DNA of 64,000 nucleotides from positions 1-64,000 of the forward strand of contig NZ_NQKI01000005.1 of assembly GCF_002269125.1 (NCBI RefSeq), read 5' to 3'. This DNA is from Pseudomonas lundensis. Lineage in GTDB: Bacteria > Pseudomonadota > Gammaproteobacteria > Pseudomonadales > Pseudomonadaceae. Positions 7,595-17,778 of the stretch are shown here, one piece after another. A program made the position numbers and the translations under genes. Position 1 is the first letter of the stretch; each line of letters begins with the position of its first letter. Below the pieces are notes generated by a model. The model worked only from the letters and a program-made list of their open reading frames with translations, was not told where the DNA came from and searched no databases.

Positions 7595-8761
7595 ATGCCC
7601 CTCTCGCTCCTTATCCTGGCGCTCAGTGCCTTCGCTATCGGGACCACTGAGTTCGTCATCATGGGCTTGTTGCCCGATGTCGCTGCCGACCTTGGTGTGT
7701 CCATTCCCGGTGCTGGCTGGCTGGTAACCGGTTACGCGTTGGGCGTGGCCATCGGCGCGCCGTTCATGGCGCTGGCGACTGCCAAACTGCCACGCAAGGC
7801 CGCGCTGGTGGCATTAATGGGCATTTTTATCGTCGGCAACCTGCTGTGCGCAGTGGCCAGCGATTACAACGTACTGATGTTTGCCCGCGTAGTCACAGCA
7901 CTTTGCCATGGCGCTTTTTTCGGCATTGGCTCGGTCGTGGCCGCGGGGCTGGTGCCAGCCAACAAACGCGCCTCTGCCGTCGCCCTGATGTTCACCGGTC
8001 TGACACTGGCAAACGTGCTGGGCGTGCCCTTGGGTACCGCGCTGGGGCAAGCCGCTGGATGGCGCTCGACATTCTTCGCCGTCACCGTCATCGGTGTGGT
8101 CGCACTGATTGGCCTGATCCGTTTCTTGCCAACCAGGCGTGACGAAGAAAAACTCGACATGCAAGCAGAGCTCAGAGCGCTCAAAGGCGCTGGCATCTGG
8201 CTGTCCCTGAGCATGACCGCTTTGTTTGCGGCGTCGATGTTCACCCTGTTCACTTACGTGGCGCCGTTACTGGGCGACGTTACTGGCGTGTCACCGCGGG
8301 GCGTGACCTGGACCCTGCTACTGATCGGTCTTGGCCTCACCGTCGGCAATATTATCGGCGGCAAACTGGCTGACAAGCGGCTGGCGGCCACACTGATTGG
8401 CGTCTTCATCGCCATGGCCGTGATATCGACTGTCCTGACCTGGACCAGCGTGGCCGTGATTCCAACCGAAATCACCTTGTTCCTCTGGGCCACCGCCTCG
8501 TTTGCGGCCGTACCGGCGCTGCAAGTCAACGTCGTGACGTTCGGCAAAGCCGCCCCCAATCTGGTTTCAACCCTGAACATCGGCGCATTCAACATCGGTA
8601 ACGCATTGGGAGCCTGGGTAGGCGGCAGCGTGATAGCCCACGGCTTCGGCCTGACCAGCGTGCCGCTGGCTGCCGCAGCGCTGGCGGTCCTGGCGTTGTT
8701 GGTGACCCTGATTACTTTTCGCCAGGGCGGTAATCCCGAACTGGCCACTGCCACACACTGA
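7595..8761 (+). CDS. MFS efflux transporter, AraJ/YdhP type (DHA1)
   Basis: An inner-membrane protein (388 aa) with about 12 hydrophobic segments. The N-terminal LSAFAIGTTEFVIMGLLPD is typical of the AraJ/YdhP/PbuE branch of DHA1 proton antiporters. The motif A equivalent lies around residues 55-75 (ALATAKLPRKAALV), and an antiporter-type motif C is near residues 130-150 (TGLTLANVLGVPLG). It begins 11 bp after the repressor gene and is followed 17 bp later by the ene reductase, so an operon exporting a toxic small molecule is likely. The substrate is unknown. Confidence 0.87.
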   Translation: MPLSLLILALSAFAIGTTEFVIMGLLPDVAADLGVSIPGAGWLVTGYALGVAIGAPFMALATAKLPRKAALVALMGIFIVGNLLCAVASDYNVLMFARVVTALCHGAFFGIGSVVAAGLVPANKRASAVALMFTGLTLANVLGVPLGTALGQAAGWRSTFFAVTVIGVVALIGLIRFLPTRRDEEKLDMQAELRALKGAGIWLSLSMTALFAASMFTLFTYVAPLLGDVTGVSPRGVTWTLLLIGLGLTVGNIIGGKLADKRLAATLIGVFIAMAVISTVLTWTSVAVIPTEITLFLWATASFAAVPALQVNVVTFGKAAPNLVSTLNIGAFNIGNALGAWVGGSVIAHGFGLTSVPLAAAALAVLALLVTLITFRQGGNPELATATH

Positions 8762-8778
8762 TACGAGAGGTTACAGAC

Positions 8779-9828
8779 ATGACCACCCTTTTCGACCCCA
8801 TCAAACTGGGCGAGCTGGAACTGCCCAACCGCATCATCATGGCGCCGCTGACTCGCTGCCGCGCCGATGAAGGCCGCGTACCCAATGCGCTGATGGCTGA
8901 ATACTACGTACAACGTGCCTCCGCTGGCCTGATCCTCAGCGAGGCAACGTCAGTGACACCGATGGGCGTTGGCTACCCGGACACTCCGGGGATCTGGTCT
9001 GACGCTCAGGTACGTGGCTGGACCAATATCACGAAAGCACTGCATCAAGCGGGCGGGCGCATCTTCCTGCAACTGTGGCACGTGGGGCGCATCTCCCACC
9101 CCACCTATTTGAACGGCGATACGCCGGTTGCACCGAGCGCTATTGCTGCTAAAGGCCATGTCAGCCTGGTGCGTCCGAAAGTTGATTTCCCCACGCCGCG
9201 TGCACTGGAAACAGCAGAGATTGCCGATATTGTCGAGGCGTACCGTACCGGTGCTGAAAACGCCAAGGCCGCTGGGTTTGATGGCGTCGAGATTCACGGC
9301 GCCAATGGGTATTTGCTCGATCAGTTCCTGCAGAGCAGCACGAACAAGCGCACGGATCAGTACGGCGGTTCAGTGGAAAACCGTGCCCGCCTGCTGCTGG
9401 AAGTGACTGACGCCGCTATCAGCGTCTGGGGGCCGGGTCGTGTGGGTGTGCACTTGTCGCCTCGGGCAGACCTGCACGATATGGGCGATGAGAACCTGGC
9501 TGAAACCTTTGGCTATGTCGCACGGGAACTGGGCAAACGCGGTATCGCATTCATCTGCTCACGTGAAGCAGAAGGTCCCGACAGCCTGGGCCCGCAATTG
9601 AAAGAGGCCTTTGGCGGCCCTTACATCGCTAATGAGCGTTTTACCCAAGACAGCGCCAACGCATTGCTGGCTGCTGGCAAAGCAGACGCCGTGGCCTTTG
9701 GCGTGCCTTACATCGCCAACCCGGACTTGCCTGAACGTTTCAAGGCGCACGCTCCGCTCAATGAGGCCCACCCGCAAACTTTCTACTCCCATGGACCGGA
9801 AGGCTACATCGACTACCCGACGTTGTAA
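8779..9828 (+). CDS. xenB: Old Yellow Enzyme family ene reductase (XenB/NemA-like)
   Basis: An FMN-dependent NAD(P)H reductase (349 aa) of the Old Yellow Enzyme class. It reduces activated C=C bonds, nitrate esters or nitroaromatics, and quinone-like electrophiles. FMN-site residues are in APLTRCRAD (about 22-30); the substrate-binding His-Asn pair is in VEIHGANGYLLDQFLQ (about 171-186). Length and sequence are close to Pseudomonas xenobiotic reductase B. As last gene of the operon it is followed by a strong terminator at 9865-9900. With the repressor and pump it looks like an electrophile-detoxification module. Confidence 0.9.
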   Translation: MTTLFDPIKLGELELPNRIIMAPLTRCRADEGRVPNALMAEYYVQRASAGLILSEATSVTPMGVGYPDTPGIWSDAQVRGWTNITKALHQAGGRIFLQLWHVGRISHPTYLNGDTPVAPSAIAAKGHVSLVRPKVDFPTPRALETAEIADIVEAYRTGAENAKAAGFDGVEIHGANGYLLDQFLQSSTNKRTDQYGGSVENRARLLLEVTDAAISVWGPGRVGVHLSPRADLHDMGDENLAETFGYVARELGKRGIAFICSREAEGPDSLGPQLKEAFGGPYIANERFTQDSANALLAAGKADAVAFGVPYIANPDLPERFKAHAPLNEAHPQTFYSHGPEGYIDYPTL

Positions 9829-9864
9829 GCCGCCCAAGCGTATTGCGACTTTAGATACGCCATA

Positions 9865-9900
9865 AAAAACGCCCAAGGCCTGATTGACCTTGGGCGTTTT
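9865..9900 (+). terminator. Intrinsic terminator after xenB
   Basis: AAAACGCCCAAGG and CCTTGGGCGTTTT form a 13-bp perfect stem with a 10-nt loop, ending in a T-run. It lies 37 bp after the xenB stop. The A-run on the left means it could also work for the opposite strand, which would shield the operon from rsmZ transcription. Confidence 0.88.
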
Positions 9901-9975
9901 GCTTTTAATAAGGGGGGTAACACGCAGACATGGTTCACAGAGTGCAAACGTCCGTCTATGGCATTGATACCAGAT

Positions 9976-10106
9976 AAAAAAGGGGCGGTTTGACCCGCCC
10001 ACATTTATTCCCTAATCCCTTTTTTCCCTTTCATCATCCTGATGAATCGCTTCCTGCGATGTCCTTCAACGTCCATCCTTGAGCGCTGTATCGATCCGTC
10101 GATACA
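9976..10106 (-). ncRNA. rsmZ: RsmZ small RNA (sequesters RsmA/RsmE)
   Basis: A minus-strand RNA of about 131 nt downstream of rpoS, the known pseudomonad position of rsmZ. It has about nine GGA motifs, several in hairpin loops: TGTATCG-ACGGAT-CGATACA at the 5' end, TCGC-AGGAA-GCGA, and TTCATC-AGGAT-GATGAA. It ends in a GC-rich stem (9983-9988 with 9995-10000) and a T-run (9981-9976). GGA in loops is the binding site of CsrA/RsmA-type translational repressors, so this RNA titrates them and relieves repression of secondary metabolism and biofilm genes. A promoter and a GacA box lie upstream. Confidence 0.92.
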
Positions 10107-10112
10107 GTTCTG

Positions 10113-10140
10113 ATATTAGAGATTTCCAAACTTGCTGCAA
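10113..10140 (-). promoter_or_regulatory. Promoter of rsmZ
   Basis: On the minus strand TTGCAG (10140-10135) and TAATAT (10118-10113) are separated by 16 bp. The -10 box ends 6 nt before the predicted rsmZ 5' end at 10106. This is a good sigma-70 type promoter. Confidence 0.75.
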
Positions 10141-10278
10141 GCACACCAGATATAGATTTTTATTACACGGCCGAACCCGAATAAACAGAAAAAACTATTA
10201 ATATCAGATAGTTAAATATTAAACAGCGTAAGAAAATCTGATCACTCAACCTTTCACCAACCTTTCACTTACAAAAAG

Positions 10279-10296
10279 AGTAAGTAATGGCTTACA
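10279..10296 (-). promoter_or_regulatory. GacA upstream activating sequence (UAS) for rsmZ
   Basis: The minus strand reads TGTAAGCCATTACTTACT, matching 11 of 12 conserved bases of the GacA box TGTAAG-N6-CTTACA. It lies 173-190 nt upstream of the rsmZ start, the distance known for GacA-controlled rsm RNAs in fluorescent pseudomonads. Expression should therefore depend on the GacS/GacA two-component system. Confidence 0.87.
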
Positions 10297-10465
10297 AAAC
10301 AGCGAACCAAAAAACCATTTTTTCCGCTGACACTTCACTTCAAATACCAAAGTCTTAGACCTCCGCGGGAAATGCATGCCCTAACCAGTAACTTTTTCCT
10401 ACCGATAGAGGTGATAAAGAGATCCACTCCACTCCGAATGTCCATGAACATAACGAGTGTGACGC

Positions 10466-10496
10466 ATAAAAAAACCCCGGCTTTTAGCCGGGGTTC
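10466..10496 (-). terminator. Intrinsic terminator of rpoS
   Basis: ACCCCGGC (10474-10481) pairs with GCCGGGGT (10487-10494) around a 5-nt loop. On the minus strand the stem is followed by a T-run. It lies about 20 bp after the rpoS stop. Confidence 0.9.
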
Positions 10497-10511
10497 TGGG
10501 TGCTACAAGAC

Positions 10512-11516
10512 TTACTGGAACAATGATTCGCTGGAAAGTCCATTACGTTCAAGAATCTCGCGCAAGCGCTTCAATCCTTCGACCTGAATCTGGCGTACAC
10601 GCTCACGCGTCAGGCCAATTTCCAGCCCTACATCTTCAAGCGTACTGCTTTCATGGCCTCGCAGCCCGAAGCGGCGAATGACCACCTCACGCTGCTTATC
10701 GGTCAGCTCCGACAGCCACTGATCAATGCTTTGCGACAAATCATCGTCCTGCAACAGTTCACAAGGATCTGTAGGACGATCATCCGTCAGGGTATCGAGC
10801 AGGGTTTTATCGGAATCAGGACCCAAAGAAACATCCACCGAGGACACTCGCTCATTGAGGCCCAGCATGCGCTTGACTTCAGCAACGGGTTTTTCGAGCA
10901 GATTGGCGATTTCTTCAGGGGAAGGTTCGTGATCGAGCTTTTGCGTCAGTTCACGCGCTGCTCGCAGATAGACGTTGAGTTCTTTAACGACATGGATCGG
11001 TAAACGAATAGTGCGGGTCTGGTTCATGATCGCCCGTTCAATCGTTTGGCGGATCCACCAGGTGGCATATGTCGAGAAGCGGAACCCGCGTTCGGGATCA
11101 AATTTCTCGACTGCCCGAATAAGGCCCAGGTTGCCCTCCTCAATCAGGTCGAGCAGCGATAGCCCACGGTTGACATAACGACGGGCAATTTTCACGACCA
11201 GCCGCAAGTTACTTTCAATCATGCGCTTACGCCCGGCCGGATCTCCGCTTTGCGACAAACGCGCAAAATGGACTTCCTCTTCGGGAGAGAGTAACGGGGA
11301 AAAACCGATTTCATTGAGATACAACTGAGTCGCATCAAGCGCCCTGGTGTAATCAATGTACTTGTGCTGCTTTAAAGCAGATGAGCTTTTGGACTTGGTA
11401 CGAACTGCTGGGGTTGAAGCATCTTCTTCTGACATCGAGTCCATGACGATATCAGGGTCCATAAGGAGCACCTCATCGTCGATGTCAAACCCCGGCGCTT
11501 CTTTGTTGAGAGCCAT
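10512..11516 (-). CDS. rpoS: RNA polymerase sigma factor RpoS (sigma-38)
   Basis: Stationary-phase and general stress sigma factor, 334 aa, the usual pseudomonad length. Region 1.2 contains [15 protein letters not shown], region 2 has [34 protein letters not shown] and [14 protein letters not shown], and region 4 ends in the helix-turn-helix [20 protein letters not shown]. The start MALNKEAPG at 11516 is chosen; an upstream in-frame start at 11546 would add ten unusual residues. It follows nlpD, within which the main rpoS promoter lies in related bacteria. The Gac/Rsm RNA rsmZ is its downstream neighbour. Confidence 0.97.
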   Translation of the reverse strand: MALNKEAPGFDIDDEVLLMDPDIVMDSMSEEDASTPAVRTKSKSSSALKQHKYIDYTRALDATQLYLNEIGFSPLLSPEEEVHFARLSQSGDPAGRKRMIESNLRLVVKIARRYVNRGLSLLDLIEEGNLGLIRAVEKFDPERGFRFSTYATWWIRQTIERAIMNQTRTIRLPIHVVKELNVYLRAARELTQKLDHEPSPEEIANLLEKPVAEVKRMLGLNERVSSVDVSLGPDSDKTLLDTLTDDRPTDPCELLQDDDLSQSIDQWLSELTDKQREVVIRRFGLRGHESSTLEDVGLEIGLTRERVRQIQVEGLKRLREILERNGLSSESLFQ

Positions 11517-11621
11517 TTTATAGTCCTTTGTTGAGTTCGACCTCAAGCTCTAGCGTCGCCTGATCCTTGGCAAAGCTGGAGCCCATTCCTTTACTACATC
11601 AAGGAACGGGCTGGAAACTGA

Positions 11622-12449
11622 TCAACGGCGCGGCAGGAATTGCAGTGGATCTACAGGCTTACCTTGTCGGCGAATCTCAAAGTGAAGTTTCACCCGGTCT
11701 GTACCCGTTGACCCCATTTCGGCAATTGTCTGACCAACCTTGACCTGTTGCCCCTCCCGAACCAAAAGCCTGCGATTATGACCGTAGGCACTGACATAGG
11801 TATCGCTGTGTTTAATGATGACTAATTCGCCGTAGCCCCTTAATCCACTCCCGGCGTAAACCACTGAGCCATCCGACGCAGCTAAAACAGGCTGTCCCAA
11901 ATCTCCGGCGATATCAATACCTTTATTCAAACTACCGTTTGAAGAAAATTTACCGATCAAAATACCGTTCGCAGGCCAGCCCCACCCTTTGGGAGCAGGC
12001 CCGGCAGGCAATGGCGCCGGGGCGACCGCGGTCTTTGTTGCTGTGGCCTGGCGCTTGATGACAGTGGTTTTACTGCCCGATGAAGGCGAGGTGACAGTAC
12101 TGGTCGCGACAGCTGTCGGACGGGTGCCGGCTCGTCCGTCAAAGCGGATGGTTTGCCCCGGCACGATCGTAAAGGGTGCCCCGATGTTGTTACGGGCAGC
12201 CAGCGCCTTCCAGTCCCACCCGTAGCGAAACGCAATGGAGAATAGGGTGTCGCCACGCCGGACCACGTATTGCCCAGTGGTCACGGCCGGACGCTGGGCC
12301 ACCCCATTACGGTCGACAACACGCACGCCGTTTTTTGGCGAACTGGAACAGGCCGCCAGCAAGGCAAGCGTGGCACTCAGAAGTAAACCGACCACCAGTC
12401 TGTGATAGCTATTGGTTCTCATACGCTGCGCAATGACTGTGAGACTCAC
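11622..12449 (-). CDS. nlpD: LysM/M23 lipoprotein NlpD (amidase activator)
   Basis: Outer-membrane lipoprotein, 275 aa from a GTG at 12449 preceded by an AAAGGGAG ribosome site. A signal with lipobox LLAAC precedes the lipidated Cys. A LysM peptidoglycan-binding domain follows (YVVRRGDTLFSIAFRYGWDW), then a Thr/Ser/Ala linker and a C-terminal LytM domain. The LytM metal ligands are degenerate (KGIDIAG, VKLHFEIR), as expected for a non-catalytic activator of the AmiC-type amidase at division. It is downstream of pcm and upstream of rpoS. A longer start at 12512 is unlikely because the lipoprotein signal would not be N-terminal. Confidence 0.92.
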   Translation of the reverse strand: MSLTVIAQRMRTNSYHRLVVGLLLSATLALLAACSSSPKNGVRVVDRNGVAQRPAVTTGQYVVRRGDTLFSIAFRYGWDWKALAARNNIGAPFTIVPGQTIRFDGRAGTRPTAVATSTVTSPSSGSKTTVIKRQATATKTAVAPAPLPAGPAPKGWGWPANGILIGKFSSNGSLNKGIDIAGDLGQPVLAASDGSVVYAGSGLRGYGELVIIKHSDTYVSAYGHNRRLLVREGQQVKVGQTIAEMGSTGTDRVKLHFEIRRQGKPVDPLQFLPRR

Positions 12450-12656
12450 CCGCCGCTCCCTTTGATGGTGGCTAAATATTAGATGGCCAGTACCGGCCGA
12501 AATGTGGCGCAAGTATAACTGGCAACGCAGCTATTACAGACAGTAAAGCCGACGCTTAAACACGCCGTATAAAGCGCGTGTAAGGCTAAACAGAGCCTTG
12601 GCGTCGGGCTATATGACCCCCGCCTGCCCCTATAATTCAGCGCAGATGAATGAGGG

Positions 12657-13334
12657 TCAGGCCAACGGGCCATTCAAAAGCGGTACAAAACGCACATTAC
12701 CGATAACGCGACGCGCAAAACCATGCTCCTCGCGCACAATTAACATCAGTTGTTGCACCTCACCCGCACCCACCGGGATCACCAGACGGCCGCCCGGTGC
12801 CAATTGATCCAGCAACGCCTGGGGAACATCGGTTGCAACAGCCGTTACGATAATACCGTTGTAAGGCGCCAGCGCTGGCCAGCCTTCCCAGCCATCGCCC
12901 CAGCGAAACACAACATTGCGCAAGTTGAGCGCCTGCAAACGCTCTTTGGCACGGTCCTGAAGCACCTTGATGCGTTCGACCGAGAAGATGCGTTCAACCA
13001 GTTGCGAAAGTACTGCCGTTTGATAACCGGAGCCGGTGCCGATCTCCATGACCTTGTCCAGCGGGCCGTCTTCAAGCAGCAGCTCGCTCATGCGCGCCAC
13101 CATATACGGCTGGGAAATCGTTTGGTTGTTGCCGATCGGTAATGCGGTGTCTTCGTAAGCCCGGTGCGCCAGCGCTTCGTCCACAAACAGGTGACGCGGG
13201 GTGCGACGAATAACCTCAAGCACGTGTTGGTTGACGATACCTTCGTCAACCAGGCGCTGAATCAGCCGCTCACGAGTACGCTCGGAAGTCATGCCAATAC
13301 CGCGATGCATCAGGCCACTCTGTTCACGCCCCAT
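12657..13334 (-). CDS. pcm: Protein-L-isoaspartate O-methyltransferase
   Basis: Repairs isoaspartyl residues in aged proteins using S-adenosylmethionine (225 aa). The SAM-binding motif I is [16 protein letters not shown] and the active-site stretch is [13 protein letters not shown]. The ATG at 13334 overlaps the surE stop (TGATG) and has GAGGG upstream, which suggests coupled translation. A later ATG at 13292 ([10 protein letters not shown]) matches the N terminus of shorter family members and is a possible alternative. Confidence 0.93.
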   Translation of the reverse strand: MGREQSGLMHRGIGMTSERTRERLIQRLVDEGIVNQHVLEVIRRTPRHLFVDEALAHRAYEDTALPIGNNQTISQPYMVARMSELLLEDGPLDKVMEIGTGSGYQTAVLSQLVERIFSVERIKVLQDRAKERLQALNLRNVVFRWGDGWEGWPALAPYNGIIVTAVATDVPQALLDQLAPGGRLVIPVGAGEVQQLMLIVREEHGFARRVIGNVRFVPLLNGPLA

Positions 13335-14083
13335 CAACCCAAGCCCTCAAGCCAACCATCGAGGCATTGGAATGCCTCGCCAAACGTGCGATCAAGCTGC
13401 AACGGCGTAATCGACACATAACCTTGCATGACCGCATGAAAGTCCGTCCCCGGTCCGCCATCTTCAACATCGCCCGCGGCAGCAATCCAGTACCCGGCCT
13501 TGCCACGAGGATCGACCACATGCACCGGCGCCGCTGCTCGCGCCCGGTGCCCCAGACGCGTGAGCTGGATACCGCGAATCTTGTCCAACGGCAAGTTGGG
13601 AATATTCACGTTGAGCACAGTTCGCGGCGGCAGGACCAATTGGTCATGGGCTTGCACCAGCTTGCGAGCGTAGTAAGCAGCCGTCGGCAAGTTCTCCAGC
13701 TGACGCGACACAAATGAAAATGCGAACGACGGCCGTTGCAGAAACCGTCCTTCCAGCGCGGCTGCGACGGTTCCCGAATACAGCACATCATCCCCAAGAT
13801 TGGCCCCAAGGTTGATCCCGGAAACCACCATATCGGGTTGCGGGTCCAGCAGACCGTGAATGCCCAGATGAACGCAATCGGTCGGTGTGCCATTAATGCT
13901 GACAAACCCATTGGCCAAGGTATGCGGGTGCAGCGGACGGTCAAGCGTCAGCGAACTGCTAGCACCACTTTTATCCTGGTCGGGCGCAATCACCACGCAC
14001 TCGGCATAATCGGCCAGTGCAGCGTGAAGCGCTGCAAGGCCCGGGGCACTCACCCCATCATCGTTAGAAATCAGAATACGCAT
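13334..14083 (-). CDS. surE: 5'/3'-nucleotidase SurE
   Basis: Survival protein SurE, a metal-dependent nucleoside monophosphatase (249 aa). The N-terminal [12 protein letters not shown] carries the paired aspartates that bind the metal; the [19 protein letters not shown] block and the NINIP-type motif (NVNIPN) are conserved. It overlaps truD by 13 bp and touches pcm, forming the conserved truD-surE-pcm-nlpD-rpoS stress cluster. Confidence 0.95.
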   Translation of the reverse strand: MRILISNDDGVSAPGLAALHAALADYAECVVIAPDQDKSGASSSLTLDRPLHPHTLANGFVSINGTPTDCVHLGIHGLLDPQPDMVVSGINLGANLGDDVLYSGTVAAALEGRFLQRPSFAFSFVSRQLENLPTAAYYARKLVQAHDQLVLPPRTVLNVNIPNLPLDKIRGIQLTRLGHRARAAAPVHVVDPRGKAGYWIAAAGDVEDGGPGTDFHAVMQGYVSITPLQLDRTFGEAFQCLDGWLEGLG

Positions 14084-15129
14084 AGGCTGTCCGTTTGACC
14101 CAACGGCACCAGATCAACAAGTTCGCGCACCAGAACAGTGGCGAAGCATCCGGCCGGCAGTACAAATTCCAGTTGCAGAATGTCAGGCTCTGGATAATGC
14201 CACGTCAACCGGCCAATGGGCAGCCGCAGAATGCGTCGTTCGTGACTCATGCCCGCACGGACCAGCCAATCGCGCAGATCAGCTTCACGCTCGGCAATCG
14301 ACTGTTCCAGTTCATAGGGTGCGCCCCGGGTAGGAGAATCACCCTCGCCCCACTGCGGCCCGGTAGGGTGCAAGTCCAAAATGGCCAGACGCGGATCGCT
14401 GCACTCAGCCTCACCGGCGAGAAAGAAACTCCGGCTGTCGGTAAAGGCCAAGAGGTCGCCCACTTGCGCTTTTTGCCACGTTCCGTCGGCAACGCGAGCG
14501 GCCAATACTTGATTGAACAGATAACTGCGGGCTGTCGACAGCAGCCGTGAACGCACATTGCGCTGTTCGGGCAAGGCCTTGCGGGCGGCGTATTCACGCG
14601 CCTCCCCCAAATTGCCGCCCTGCCAGCCAAAACGCTGAGTGCCGAAATAATTGGGAATACCCTGGCGGGCAATCAGCTCCAGACGCTGCTGCAGCGCGTC
14701 CTTGTCACCCGCCAGTTGAGTCAGACGCAACGTGAAGCCGTTTGCCGCGTGGGCTCCGCGCTGCAACTTACGCTTGTGACGCGAAGTCTTGAGGATTTTC
14801 AGCGTGTCATTTTCAGCCGAAGACAGATCCGGATCAGCCTTGCCCGGTAACTGAACGCTAAACCACTGGCGGGTTAGCGCCTGACGATCCTTAAGCCCGG
14901 CATAACTGACCGTACGCAAGGGCACGCCAGCGGCCTTGGCAATCCGGCGCGCGGCCTCTTCAGTATTCAGCCCCCGCTTTTCGACCCACAGCCATAAATG
15001 CTCGCCATCCCCGGACAGGGGAATATCCAGCACTTCATCGACCTGAAAATCGTCAGCCGTGGCTTTGAGCACAGCCGTACCCAATGCGTCGCCATAAGCA
15101 CGCGGGCCCAACAGATCACGTTCATTCAT
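14071..15129 (-). CDS. truD: tRNA pseudouridine(13) synthase
   Basis: TruD isomerises U13 of tRNA-Glu (352 aa). The catalytic Asp is in [16 protein letters not shown] (about residue 81), and the family blocks [12 protein letters not shown] and [18 protein letters not shown] are present. The ATG overlaps the ispF stop (ATGA), so the two are translationally coupled. Confidence 0.95.
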   Translation of the reverse strand: MNERDLLGPRAYGDALGTAVLKATADDFQVDEVLDIPLSGDGEHLWLWVEKRGLNTEEAARRIAKAAGVPLRTVSYAGLKDRQALTRQWFSVQLPGKADPDLSSAENDTLKILKTSRHKRKLQRGAHAANGFTLRLTQLAGDKDALQQRLELIARQGIPNYFGTQRFGWQGGNLGEAREYAARKALPEQRNVRSRLLSTARSYLFNQVLAARVADGTWQKAQVGDLLAFTDSRSFFLAGEAECSDPRLAILDLHPTGPQWGEGDSPTRGAPYELEQSIAEREADLRDWLVRAGMSHERRILRLPIGRLTWHYPEPDILQLEFVLPAGCFATVLVRELVDLVPLGQTDSLCVF

Positions 15130-15599
15130 GCGCGAACCAACAATGCGATCGAATGCACGGCAATGCCTTCCTCACGACCGACAAAGCCAAGCTTTTCAGT
15201 GGTGGTGGCTTTTACGTTTACCTGGTCCAAATCAACCTCTAGATCCGCGGCAATCCGCGCGCGCATCGTTTCAATATGCGGTGCCATTTTTGGCGCCTGA
15301 GCAATGATGGTGTTGTCGACATTGCCGACCTTCCAGCCTTTGGCGTGGATAAGGCCTACCACGTGACGCAGCAGGACACGGCTGTCAGCCCCTTTGAAGG
15401 TAGGGTCGGTGTCCGGGAAGTGCTTGCCGATGTCGCCCAGTGCCGCAGCCCCCAGCAATGCATCACTGAGCGCGTGCAGCAGCACGTCGCCATCAGAGTG
15501 AGCCAAAAGGCCAAATTTATGTGGGATTCGCACACCGCCCAAGGTAATAAAGTCGCCTTCAGCGAAACAGTGCACATCATAGCCGTGGCCAATACGCAT
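15126..15599 (-). CDS. ispF: 2-C-methyl-D-erythritol 2,4-cyclodiphosphate synthase
   Basis: Fifth enzyme of the MEP isoprenoid pathway (157 aa). The N terminus [10 protein letters not shown] supplies the zinc ligands Asp8 and His10, so the start cannot be later. [21 protein letters not shown] and [16 protein letters not shown] are conserved. The start codon directly follows the T-run of a terminator hairpin, with only a weak GGGG ribosome site inside that hairpin, which is unusual. IspD of the same pathway lies four genes upstream. Confidence 0.95.
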   Translation of the reverse strand: MRIGHGYDVHCFAEGDFITLGGVRIPHKFGLLAHSDGDVLLHALSDALLGAAALGDIGKHFPDTDPTFKGADSRVLLRHVVGLIHAKGWKVGNVDNTIIAQAPKMAPHIETMRARIAADLEVDLDQVNVKATTTEKLGFVGREEGIAVHSIALLVRA

Positions 15600-15628
15600 A
15601 AAAAAACGCCCCGATTAAGTCAGGGCGT
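15600..15628 (-). terminator. Terminator-like hairpin abutting the ispF start
   Basis: On the minus strand ACGCCC pairs with GGGCGT, extended inward by TGA/TCG with one wobble pair, and is followed by seven Ts (15606-15600). The ATG of ispF begins at the next base. It lies about 33 bp after the fghA stop and would end fghA transcription, or act as an attenuator for ispF. Confidence 0.8.
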
Positions 15629-15661
15629 GATTCTACCTACTTTGGCCCGCCTTGGGCGCTA

Positions 15662-16507
15662 TTAGGCACCCAGTGCGTTGGCGTGATGGCGCAGGTGATC
15701 ATCAATGAAACTGGCGATAAAGAAATAGCTATGGTCGTAGCCCGGCTGCACGCGCAACGTCAGCGGGTAATCGGCCAGTTCAGCAGCCTTTTGCAGCACG
15801 TCAGGTTTGAGCTGGACAGTCAGGAAGTCATCCCTGCCCCCCTGATCAACCAACAGCGGCAACTTCTCACGCGCCTGAGCCAACAGCGCACTGGCATCCC
15901 ACTCACGCCAGCGCGAACGTTCTTCGCCCAGATAATAAGAAAACGCTTTTTGCCCCCAAGGACAATCCATCGGATTGCTGATGGGCGCAAACGCCGAAAC
16001 GGACTGATAACGCCCAGGATTACGCAGTGCGCAAACCAGAGCACCGTGACCGCCCATCGAATGGCCGCTAATCCCGCGTCGCTGGGAAGCGGGGAAATGC
16101 GCTTCAACCAACGCGGGCAACTCCTTCACAACGTAATCATGCATCTGATAATGCTGAGCCCAAGGTTGCTGGGTAGCGTTCAGATAAAACCCCGCGCCCA
16201 GACCAAAGTCCCACGCACCGTTCGGGTCACCGGGCACACCGTCGCCGCGGGGGCTGGTGTCCGGCGCCACAAGGATCAAACCCAGCTCAGCCGCCATTTT
16301 CATGGCACCCGCTTTGTGCATGAAGTTCTCGTCGGTACAGGTCAGCCCCGACAACCAGTACAGCACAGGCAATGTCGCCCCCTGCTCGGCTTGGGGCGGC
16401 AAATACACGGCAAACACCATGTCACACCCGAGCACCTGCGAACGATGCCGGTAGCGCTTGTGCCAGCCACCGAAGCTTTTCTGGCAGGAAATATTTTCCA
16501 GTGTCAT
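15662..16507 (-). CDS. fghA: S-formylglutathione hydrolase
   Basis: Hydrolyses S-formylglutathione to formate and glutathione, the second step of glutathione-dependent formaldehyde removal (281 aa). It is an esterase-D type alpha/beta hydrolase with the nucleophile Ser in [10 protein letters not shown] (about 147), an [11 protein letters not shown] oxyanion-hole block and a C-terminal His in [10 protein letters not shown]. The ATG at 16507 has GGAG 6 bp upstream; a TTG two codons earlier is less likely. It follows adhC with a 50-bp gap. Confidence 0.94.
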   Translation of the reverse strand: MTLENISCQKSFGGWHKRYRHRSQVLGCDMVFAVYLPPQAEQGATLPVLYWLSGLTCTDENFMHKAGAMKMAAELGLILVAPDTSPRGDGVPGDPNGAWDFGLGAGFYLNATQQPWAQHYQMHDYVVKELPALVEAHFPASQRRGISGHSMGGHGALVCALRNPGRYQSVSAFAPISNPMDCPWGQKAFSYYLGEERSRWREWDASALLAQAREKLPLLVDQGGRDDFLTVQLKPDVLQKAAELADYPLTLRVQPGYDHSYFFIASFIDDHLRHHANALGA

Positions 16508-16557
16508 GGACAACTCCAGGCCGCCAGCCCCAATTGCGTGAGGCTGGCCGCTGCCGA

Positions 16558-17727
<1,170 letters not shown>

Positions 17728-17778
17728 TAATAATCCAGCCAAAAGCAAAACATTATTGCCAGGCAGGGACAATCCTCC

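Larger units (their letters stand above)
9829..10511. other. 683-bp intergenic region between xenB and rpoS
   Basis: This region contains, from left to right, the xenB terminator, rsmZ with its own terminator, the rsmZ promoter, the GacA box and the rpoS terminator. Between about 10300 and 10465 I see AT-rich non-coding DNA without a convincing gene. In several pseudomonads rsmZ is followed by fdxA; that gene is absent here. Confidence 0.75.

Noticed and set aside
9559..10002. 147-codon minus-strand open frame overlapping the xenB 3' end
   Set aside because: It overlaps the conserved ene reductase C terminus, two terminators and the end of rsmZ, and has no recognisable domain.
10372..10587. 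71-codon plus-strand open frame across the rpoS terminator
   Set aside because: It runs through a terminator and into rpoS in antisense; no ribosome site or homology.
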